A stretch of DNA of 16,527 nt from JBKPDV01 sp046728075 (lineage in GTDB: Bacteria > Acidobacteriota > Thermoanaerobaculia > UBA5066 > Gp7-AA6): contig JBKPDV010000020.1 in NCBI GenBank assembly GCA_046728075.1, forward strand, positions 1 to 16,527, in the 5' to 3' direction. The translations under genes were made by a program, and so were the position numbers. How positions within the stretch are numbered: position 1 is the first letter of the stretch; each line of letters starts with the position of its first letter. The notes under the pieces are model-generated. The model did not search any database. It saw nothing but the letters and a program-made list of their open reading frames with translations, and was not told the origin of the DNA. This document shows positions 1 through 5,940 of this stretch, one piece after another.

Positions 1-35
1 CCCCGGGGGGGGGGGCGGGGGCGCCCCCCCCCCCC
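1..35. repeat. GC-only low-complexity run at window edge
   Basis: This stretch is only G and C and can fold on itself (a G run followed by a C run). Repeat copy 2 has a cleaner hairpin, six G and six C around CTTG, at the matching place (4489-4504). I infer that this is the same hairpin, garbled or expanded, and that the assembly stopped here. Confidence 0.6.
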
Positions 36-107
36 GCAAAACGGAGCGCGACGGTGTCCCGCTCGCAACGCGAGCGGGACGCTTCGATCCCGTTCAGCTC
101 CACCAAT
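36..107. repeat. 72-bp dispersed repeat, copy 1
   Basis: This stretch matches 4505-4576 at 69 of 72 positions by eye and ends with CACCAAT in both copies. Its core is a perfect 11-bp stem (56-66 with 70-80, GTCCCGCTCGC / GCGAGCGGGAC) around the loop AAC. Both copies carry a G/C hairpin immediately to the left. There is no coding frame of its own and no transposase nearby. It is probably a REP-like or other non-coding intergenic repeat of this genome; the family is not identified. Confidence 0.8.
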
Positions 108-457
108 CAAAAGACTACGTAAGGACGCGGGTTTCCGCCTCCTCTTTGTTTCCGCCGGAAAAGGCCGGTGAGCCCCAGAGGTTCACCCGAGAGGTTCACG
201 GACGAAACGGCGAAACGCGAGACTCTGAGTTTGCTTTTCTCGTCTGGCGGGCCGATAGATCGGGTCGGATCCCCGACTTCTGGGTCCCCGTCCCCAGTTC
301 TGCCGTTCTGAAGCTCAACCAGCGCGACCGCCTGTCGGTGTAGCCGATCCTCCGGTAGGTGTATTCCAGAGCCTCTGCGCGATCGAGTAGTCCACCAAAG
401 TGGGCGGCCTCGCCCCGCTCGGATGATGCGCTTTCATCGGCGCTCGGCGGCCTCTGA
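108..457. other. Intergenic stretch without a recognisable gene
   Basis: Short open frames occur here on both strands, but none has a ribosome site or a recognisable product. The only structure noted is a pair of GGTTCAC motifs at 180-199, 13 bases apart, which recurs at 3251-3268. No clear terminator was found for the reverse-strand gene that ends at 458. Confidence 0.5.
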
Positions 458-2419
458 TCAAAAGAACTTCCAGCTTCCGAAGAGACGCCACTCCGACTGG
501 GTCTTGCGGGGTTCGACGAAGCCGGAGTAGGTCGTCTTGCGGCTGTACCAGTTGTAGCCGACACCGGCGCCCAGGGCCTCGGTGATGGGAACGCGCCCAA
601 TCGCGCGGAAGAACTGGAGCGTGTTGTTGTTCGAGGCGCCGTCGGACGTGTGGATCCAGGCCGCGGCGTAGCCGATGGCCACGACCTCGCCGCCGCGGTA
701 GAGCAGCCGCCCCTCCGCGCGCGCCCCGCCCCCCTGGCCGTAGTCGAAGTTGCGGCCGGTCAGGGGGTGCAAGAAGTCGGTCGTCCTGACCGCGGCGATC
801 GGAAATCCCATCGCCGAGACCTGGCTGACGGCTAGCCAGCGCGAGGAGAGGGCGTATCGAGAAAGCAGAGCCCCGGAGAAGATCTGACCTCCCACCTCCT
901 GCGCCTCGTTGCTCAGGAAGATGTACTCCTGGTTGACGTTCAAGATGTGGCGGGTCGAGTCGGCCGCGTCGGTCAGCTCCCATCCCTTCAGGATCCCCCG
1001 CTCCTCGATCCGGGAGACGAGAGTCCCGCCCGGCGCGTTCAAGTCGATCGCGACTCGGAACGTGTCGAAAGGTCGATTGATCTCGCTGGCAAACGGGTCG
1101 CCGTAGCCGACCGTGACGGTCGCGATGCCCTGGTCGGGATGCAGGGCGCCTCCGTTGTTATGGCGGTACCCGAGGTCGGCGACCGCCATGAGAGAGCTTG
1201 GAAGGCGATCGCTCGGGTTGGGAAAATCTTTCGTCATCTCGCCCCGCAGGAGCCGATTCAAGGCCCCGACCGGATTCAGGATCGCGCCGCCGACCTCGCG
1301 CCAGAACCGGTCGCTCCCGCTCGCCGTGTTGTCGAGGATGACGTTCGAGAGCCGGTACTGGATCTCCCCTCGGGTCATGCCGCCGAGAGTCGTGTTGACG
1401 AGGTCGTTGATGGACGGAGGCTCCTTCTCCATCAGCGTCTCCCACAGGAAGCTTCCGGAGAAGGTGAACGCGCCCGATTCCCAGTAGCCGAAGCCATTGG
1501 TGCGGGCCGAATTGAAAAAGAGACTGCCGTGATACGGGTGCGCGGACTGGTTCGTACTGAAGTGGTCGCGATCGTAGCCAAACCCTGCCTCGAAGTTCGC
1601 GCTGACGGTGTCGAGCGAGATGTGCGCGAACTCGGCGTTGGAGACGTAGCGGTTGAAGGCCCAGGGAAGGACGTTGAACAGGGCGACCTCTCCGGCAGCC
1701 GCCGCGAAGTTCTTCTCACTCTCCGAGCCGCCGCCCGAGATGGAAGATCCGGCCGCCGCCGGCGGGCCGAAGCGGTAGGTCAGGCCGGCCGTGACTTCGG
1801 AGCTCGAATAGAGGTCGGTCGTGAAAGTGTGGCATCCGGTCTCGCCGCAGATGACGGTCGAGACCCGGCTGGGAGTGACTCTCCAGCGATAGCGCGCGTC
1901 CAGTCGCAACGCGAGGTTGTCGGTCACGAAGTACTTGCCGCCGAGCGCGACGTTGGCCGAGAACCGCGTCGTCGTGTCAGATAGACCAATCGCGGGCGAG
2001 GAGGGGTCGAGTGTCACCGCTCCCACTCCGATCCCGAAGTAGCCCTTCGCGCGCCCGCGGCCCCAGCCGAAGAGGCCGTTGACCTCGTAGGTATTGACGT
2101 CCACCTTCGTCGCGGAGCCGATCGGAGTTCCGGTGGTCGGCGTCTTGGAGGTCAAGTCCGGGGTGGCGTGCGAGAAGGAGGTCTCCAACGCGAAGGCCCG
2201 GGCGATTCCGAAGGAGAACCGTAAGCCCCAGACCGGCGCGATTCCGAGCTTCGAGTCCGATGTGGGAGTGAGCGAGATCCGGCTTCCGAACGAGCCGCCG
2301 GCGAAGATGCTCGCCTCCCACTGGCCGGGCTCCTGAGCCGCGGCCGGCCGCGCGAGAAGACCCGCAGCCGCGAGAATCGTGCCGAACAGAAAGAAAGACC
2401 GCTTGCAACTTGCGTTCAT
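458..2419 (-). CDS. Outer-membrane protein: OmpA-like barrel plus DUF3943 domain
   Basis: The protein is 653 residues long. I start it at the ATG ending at 2419, because GGAGAGGAG lies five bases upstream; an ATG ten codons earlier has no such site. Residues 1-28 form a signal peptide (basic start, hydrophobic core, cleavage near AAA|QE). Residues about 30-230 look like a small OmpA/OmpW-type beta-barrel ending in GLTYRFGPP. From about 260 the sequence follows DUF3943: an N-R-Y-V-S-N-A-E-F-A-H segment, then FSTNQSAHPYHGS, FGYWESGAFTFSGS and a PSINDLVNTTLGG block. The last 200 residues are alternating barrel strands ending in SWKFF, a typical C-terminal outer-membrane signal. The biochemical role of DUF3943 proteins is unknown to me. 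Carrying a second barrel in front is unusual. The decayed channel gene lies just upstream on the same strand. Confidence 0.88.
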   Translation of the reverse strand: MNASCKRSFFLFGTILAAAGLLARPAAAQEPGQWEASIFAGGSFGSRISLTPTSDSKLGIAPVWGLRFSFGIARAFALETSFSHATPDLTSKTPTTGTPIGSATKVDVNTYEVNGLFGWGRGRAKGYFGIGVGAVTLDPSSPAIGLSDTTTRFSANVALGGKYFVTDNLALRLDARYRWRVTPSRVSTVICGETGCHTFTTDLYSSSEVTAGLTYRFGPPAAAGSSISGGGSESEKNFAAAAGEVALFNVLPWAFNRYVSNAEFAHISLDTVSANFEAGFGYDRDHFSTNQSAHPYHGSLFFNSARTNGFGYWESGAFTFSGSFLWETLMEKEPPSINDLVNTTLGGMTRGEIQYRLSNVILDNTASGSDRFWREVGGAILNPVGALNRLLRGEMTKDFPNPSDRLPSSLMAVADLGYRHNNGGALHPDQGIATVTVGYGDPFASEINRPFDTFRVAIDLNAPGGTLVSRIEERGILKGWELTDAADSTRHILNVNQEYIFLSNEAQEVGGQIFSGALLSRYALSSRWLAVSQVSAMGFPIAAVRTTDFLHPLTGRNFDYGQGGGARAEGRLLYRGGEVVAIGYAAAWIHTSDGASNNNTLQFFRAIGRVPITEALGAGVGYNWYSRKTTYSGFVEPRKTQSEWRLFGSWKFF

Positions 2420-2438
2420 CGGAACTCCTCTCCGTTGA

Positions 2439-2866
2439 TTACCCGTCAAACCAGGTGAAGGCGTAGCCTAACGAAAACGCGTTGAACTTGCCGCCGATGC
2501 GGATCGTTTCGACCCTCGCGTACTGAATCTTGACGGAGTGCTCGCGGGTCGCCGCCCGGGAGAGAGCCATGCCCAGCCGCGACGCGCTCTGGTTGTCGTC
2601 CTTGCGTGTCCGCCGTGGTAGCAGGTCCCGTCGAAGGAGGCCCAGAGGTTCCTGCGGAAGTTGTAGATCACGTGCGCCTGGTCGGCGCCGAGCGGACTCT
2701 GCTCTCTCGTGACCGTCCCCGGGTAGAAGCTCGTGTTGTCTGTGAAGAAGACGACGCCGGCATAGAGCTCTCCGGTCCATCTCCAGATAGCCTGGGTGAC
2801 CGCAATTTCCGGCTTGAAGGCGCAGCGGTTGGCGCCGATGTTGTCTGTCCCGAGGGGCGGACACGG
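2439..2866 (-). pseudogene. Phenol_MetA_deg-type outer-membrane channel, C-terminal remnant
   Basis: Read on the reverse strand, this gives LGTDNIGANRCAFKPE, then FFTDNTSFYPG, QAHVIYNFRRNLWASFDGT and CYHGG. A shift of frame near 2609-2612 then leads to DDNQSASRLGMALS, SVKIQYARVETIRIGG and GYAFTWFDG before the stop. This order matches the C-terminal half of the family called 'MetA-pathway of phenol degradation' (outer-membrane barrels of uncertain transport role). The N-terminal half and start are missing, and a TGA precedes the fragment in frame. One base (or 4, 7 and so on) appears to be lost at the shift. The gene is therefore broken twice, which argues against a simple read error. It stops 20 bases before the DUF3943 protein starts, so the two were probably once cotranscribed. 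Confidence 0.8.
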
Positions 2867-3138
2867 TCAGGTGTGGACCGTTACCCACAGGTCCGGGTCA
2901 GCGTCATTTCGGGTCAGCCCTCTTTTCGAAAGCGCGCTTTCGAGAGAGAGGACTGTACGCGCTTGGCCAGGAGCGGATCTTTGATTGAGCCGCCCTCGTG
3001 CCAGCCCGACGTCTTGTACTTGGAGAAGTCGGTCGCCGGGTCGTAGTCCGCGCTGGTCTTCAATGTCGAGCATGCCGCGGCCGCCGCCAGGAGAAGGACT
3101 GAAAATGTCTTGAATCTCCGCGGGGGTCCCCCCCCTTT
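2867..3138 (-). pseudogene. DUF4136-type lipoprotein, broken N-terminal part
   Basis: The reverse strand encodes FKTFSVLLLAAAAAC, a lipoprotein signal with its lipobox cysteine. It is followed by SADYDPATDFSKYKTSGW and KDPLLAKRVQSSL, which fit the opening of DUF4136. The frame then breaks in a CT/GA dinucleotide tract (2942-2949): dropping one CT unit restores ESALSKRGLTRNDADPDLWVTVHT, the expected continuation. A TGA follows at 2867-2869, where the sequence switches directly into the Phenol_MetA_deg remnant. About the last half of the usual DUF4136 domain is missing. No good start codon or ribosome site sits before the signal; an eight-base C run (3128-3135) lies where one would be expected. 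An ATG at 3216 is in frame but gives an implausible leader. Confidence 0.75.
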
Positions 3139-3250
3139 TTTGGACGAAGCGCGCACGAGGACGGAGATCGTGGTCGCAGCCGCATCCCTTCGGCAATGCT
3201 GCCAAGCAACTTTCAAGCCGTTACTGCGTGGGAGCCTTGCCGGCGATGAG

Positions 3251-3270
3251 GGTTCACGAGAGGTTCACGG
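3251..3270. repeat. Paired GGTTCAC motif
   Basis: Two GGTTCAC copies lie 11 bases apart, followed by GGCGACG. A similar pair is found at 180-201, spaced 13 bases and followed by GGACGA. The site lies upstream of the DUF4136 remnant, so an old operator is possible, but nothing else supports this. Confidence 0.35.
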
Positions 3271-3399
3271 CGACGTCTTGACCCAACTCGTAATGACATT
3301 CAGGCGATTCCAATCGTCCCGTCTCGTTCCGTTTCGCGCCACTTCATCTGCAGGAGGGGTGTCATCCAGGTAAACTGCCAATCGGACCAAGAGAGTATA
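3271..3399. other. Intergenic stretch, nothing recognised
   Basis: Together with 3139-3250 this makes a gap of about 260 bases between the DUF4136 remnant and the cysteine-rich frame. No gene, terminator or confident promoter was seen. Base composition begins to fall in GC towards 3400. Confidence 0.4.
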
Positions 3400-3618
3400 T
3401 TTGGGCGAAGCCGGGCTGCCGTCTGCAGGAAGACAAATAATCCCAGGGGTTACTCAAACCCTCCGCCATGTGACTCCCAAACTACGACATGCTCGGCGTG
3501 CAACGATTGCTCCTACTCGATCTATAACGAAAAGGTTTGTAACGGCGCCGACCCGAATGGAGTCGCTCGCAATGAACGCGATGCTAACCTGGCCGGATGT
3601 ATCGCTTATCGGTGCTAA
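3400..3618 (+). pseudogene. Cysteine-rich reading-frame remnant, no start codon
   Basis: The forward frame ending in TAA at 3616-3618 reads CDSQTTTCSACNDCSYS, then YNEKVCNGADPNGVARNE and NLAGCIAYRC. It has seven cysteines in its last 50 residues and a believable amino-acid mix. No ATG, GTG or TTG occurs in this frame back to at least about 3290, so as it stands it cannot be translated on its own. It stops 16 bases before the ATG of the next gene, like an operon partner. I do not recognise the family. It could be the tail of a longer secreted or surface protein whose front was lost, or a chance open frame. Confidence 0.4.
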
Positions 3619-3634
3619 AGAAGGAGATAGCGAA

Positions 3635-4777
3635 ATGATGTCTCCCATCAAGCGACTATCGCTCTTCTGTTGCGCCATCTTCATGGTGGCTGCGCTTGCT
3701 GGTTCTGATGGGCCGGTCGGGTTCGTGAGGCACTACACTTGGCGTAACGCGGCTACCGGCGAAGAGGCACAGGGTCTCCTGGCATTTGAGTCGACGGCAG
3801 CCGGCACCGTACACCGGTTATATGTCCAGGCGCCACCAGGCAATCACGTGATTCTCGGTGTGTTCCTCGACCCAATATCTGGCCACTGGCATAACACTGT
3901 CACCGACGACGAAACCGGCATAGTGATTGAAGTCGATAAAGATATCGGCGTAAGGGCAGATAGTCTTCAGGAGTTCTTTGCGAAGTCGCACGAGCTGACT
4001 AGCGACAAGGTAACCGCCGAAAACGCCGTGATTAGGCGCGGGTCGGTCAATGTCCAATTGACGATTCCGGTCCTGCCTGGCTGGCCAGTAGGCCATTGTC
4101 GCGATGCCGTTGGTGATATCGATAATAAGAAGCGCGATGAATTCACGAGGGGCCTATCAGCCGCGTTCAAGCGCTCGCTACTGTTCGCTGACTCAGCATT
4201 CGGGCACGACTCACCTGACGGGGCCGGAATGTTCCACTGCGTGGTGAACATCCTTGCCGAACTGACGAGGCTGACGAGTAAAGGCGCTCGAACTGATGTT
4301 GGCCAATGGGCCGAAGAGGTCAGTCAACCGCAAAAAGCAGGGCTGACGGCGGCTGACCAAGCATTCCTGGGACAATTCCGGACCGTAACAGACAAGCACC
4401 AACCACTTCTAGGCCCGATTTGCTGGCAGAAACGAGTACCTTTGGCCCTGCTCGCTCTGGATCGAGCTGGCGACCTCCTGGGGGGCACGGGGGGCTTGCC
4501 CCCCGCTAAACGGAGCGCGACGGTGTCCCGCTCGCAACGCGAGCGGGACGTTTCGATCCCGTTCAGCTTCACCAATACGTTGCTCCCGCTTACTTCGGGA
4601 CCTGCGCTGCGCGCACTGGCTCGCGGCTTGCCCAAAGTGGCTCGACCGCGCGCCTGGTTCCTACGTCCGCTCGCGCTCCCGCGGCGCGCGACTCCTCCCC
4701 TCTGGAAGCTTCGCGCGCCGCGAGCGGACTGTGGCTGCGTTGGCGAATCAAGCGGGCCTGCGGCTTTAGCTCGGTGA
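3635..4777 (+). CDS. Unrecognised secreted protein with repeat-derived C-terminus
   Basis: The start is the first of two tandem ATGs (3635, 3638), with AAGGAG eight bases upstream. Residues 1 to about 24 form a signal peptide (MMSPIKRLSLFCCAIF, then a hydrophobic run to ALAG). The mature part to about residue 280 is a soluble alpha/beta-looking sequence: HYTWRNAATGEEAQG, then strands around GNHVILGVFLDPISGHW, then helical segments. I do not recognise a domain. Codons here are visibly richer in A/T (runs such as GATATCGATAATAAGAAG) than in neighbouring genes, suggesting transfer from elsewhere. From about residue 283 the frame runs into the hairpin repeat at 4480-4576 and then into Arg/Pro/Ala-rich sequence to the stop. 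That tail of about 100 residues is probably not part of the original protein, so the gene may be truncated by the repeat. Confidence 0.6.
   Translation: MMSPIKRLSLFCCAIFMVAALAGSDGPVGFVRHYTWRNAATGEEAQGLLAFESTAAGTVHRLYVQAPPGNHVILGVFLDPISGHWHNTVTDDETGIVIEVDKDIGVRADSLQEFFAKSHELTSDKVTAENAVIRRGSVNVQLTIPVLPGWPVGHCRDAVGDIDNKKRDEFTRGLSAAFKRSLLFADSAFGHDSPDGAGMFHCVVNILAELTRLTSKGARTDVGQWAEEVSQPQKAGLTAADQAFLGQFRTVTDKHQPLLGPICWQKRVPLALLALDRAGDLLGGTGGLPPAKRSATVSRSQRERDVSIPFSFTNTLLPLTSGPALRALARGLPKVARPRAWFLRPLALPRRATPPLWKLRAPRADCGCVGESSGPAALAR
4480..4576. repeat. Dispersed hairpin repeat, copy 2
   Basis: A G/C hairpin at 4489-4504 (GGGGGG-CTTG-CCCCCC) leads into the 72-bp block 4505-4576, which differs from copy 1 (36-107) at three positions. 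The block has an 11-bp perfect stem, 4525-4535 with 4539-4549, loop AAC. It lies inside the open frame of the upstream secreted protein and marks the point where that protein stops looking like a natural sequence. Confidence 0.8.
4665..4729. repeat. Large inverted repeat downstream of repeat copy 2
   Basis: GTCCGCTCGCG (4665-4675) pairs with CGCGAGCGGAC (4719-4729), and GGCGCGCG (4683-4690) pairs with CGCGCGCC (4712-4719), sharing one base. This gives an interrupted stem of about 18 bp around a loop of about 20 bases. It may be a further part of the repeat unit, but copy 1 is too short on that side to tell. No T run follows, so a terminator role is unsupported. Confidence 0.5.
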
Positions 4778-4917
4778 CGGCCGGTCGCGCAGTGATCGTC
4801 GCGTTGAAGCGACGTGACGCGATATCGGAAGGGATGAGTCACCTGCATCAAGACTCGGGGAGGCTCGCGGGATAGCGTCGGATGCGCATCGCAGAAGCGG
4901 TGTGGCCGGAGGATGTC

Positions 4918-5940
4918 ATGACGCGAATACAGAAAGGTCGCTTTGCCTCCCTGTCCGCGGGTCTTGTTGCAGCCGGATTTCTCGGCATGATCTGGGCGCG
5001 CTATCAGCGCGATATTCACCGGGAACGCAGGCGCACTCTGACCGGCAGCCGGATGGCTCAAACGTCTTGCGGGCCGATCGAATATGCGGAGGCCGGCGAC
5101 GGCCCGCCGGTCCTGCTGGTGCATGGCGCCGGCGGGGGATACGACCAGGGGATGGACCTGGGCGCGCCGCTCGCGGCGAAGGGTTTCCGCGTCATCGCGA
5201 TGTCGCGCTTCGGCTACCTTCGCACGCCTCTGCCGGCCGACGCTTCCGCGGCCGCGCAGGCCGACGCGCATGCCGCACTCCTCGACGCGCTCGGCATCCG
5301 TCGGGCGCCGATCGTGGGCGCCTCCGCCGGCGCGCCGTCCTCCATGCAGTTCGCGCTCAGGCATCCGGACCGATGCAGCGCTCTGGTCCTGCTGGTTCCC
5401 GCCGCCTATGCGCCGCGGCCGGGCGGCGCGCCGCCGCTGAAGACTCGAGCCGGGGCGGAATTCCTGTCCAAGACGGCCCTCAAGTCCGACTTTCTCTTCT
5501 GGGCCGCGATCCGGCTCGCCCGGCCGTTGGTGACCCGCGCGATTCTCGGAACGCCGCCCGAAGTCGTCGAGAACGCGGATGCTGCCGAGCAGGCTCGCGT
5601 GGCCGAGATGCTGAGGCACATCTTGCCCGTCAGCACGCGCGCCCCCGGGTTACTCAACGAGGCCGCGGTGATGGCCTCGCTGACGCGTTACGACCTGGAG
5701 CGGATTGCAGTTCCCACCCTCGCCATCAGCATGGAGGACGATCTCTACGGGACCTTCGACTGCGCGCGCTATACCGCCGAGCACGTCCCCGGCGCGAGAT
5801 TCAAGAGTTGCCCGACCGGCGGCCACTTGCTGGTCGGGCACCACGAAGAGATCCTCGCGGAGATCGGCGCGTTCCTGAAGCAAAGGCCGCAGCGTCGAAT
5901 GAAATCAGCCCGCTTCCACGCTGAAAGTCCCTCGCGATGA
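4918..5940 (+). CDS. Alpha/beta hydrolase
   Basis: The protein is 340 residues long from the ATG at 4918, chosen because GGAGG lies five bases upstream; an earlier in-frame ATG at 4882 lacks a site. A hydrophobic segment (residues 11-28) near the N-terminus suggests a membrane anchor or uncleaved signal. The hydrolase fold follows: oxyanion HGAGGG (69-74), SRFGYLRTP (96-104) and a nucleophile elbow GASAG with Ser136. An acid is plausible in SMEDDLYG, and the catalytic His is probably His303 in GGHLLVGHH. The triad is therefore complete. Substrate cannot be inferred; the family covers esterases, lactonases, epoxide hydrolases and C-C bond hydrolases. Its stop overlaps the next start (ATGA at 5937-5940), so it is translated together with a second, unrelated serine hydrolase. 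Confidence 0.88.
   Translation: MTRIQKGRFASLSAGLVAAGFLGMIWARYQRDIHRERRRTLTGSRMAQTSCGPIEYAEAGDGPPVLLVHGAGGGYDQGMDLGAPLAAKGFRVIAMSRFGYLRTPLPADASAAAQADAHAALLDALGIRRAPIVGASAGAPSSMQFALRHPDRCSALVLLVPAAYAPRPGGAPPLKTRAGAEFLSKTALKSDFLFWAAIRLARPLVTRAILGTPPEVVENADAAEQARVAEMLRHILPVSTRAPGLLNEAAVMASLTRYDLERIAVPTLAISMEDDLYGTFDCARYTAEHVPGARFKSCPTGGHLLVGHHEEILAEIGAFLKQRPQRRMKSARFHAESPSR

Noticed and set aside
1..107. CRISPR repeat
   Set aside because: There are only two copies 4.5 kb apart, no regular spacers and no cas genes.
947..1984. A 345-codon forward frame
   Set aside because: It is antisense to the DUF3943 protein, whose signal peptide, domain order and C-terminal barrel signature are clear.
3122..3141. 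Rho-independent terminator (five G, T, eight C, six T)
   Set aside because: The stem is a homopolymer with a tiny loop, and no forward gene ends just before it.
4324..5619. A 431-codon open frame on the reverse strand
   Set aside because: It is antisense to the alpha/beta hydrolase and the repeat region, is Arg/Pro/Ala-rich, has no domain pattern and no ribosome site; a typical shadow in GC-rich DNA.
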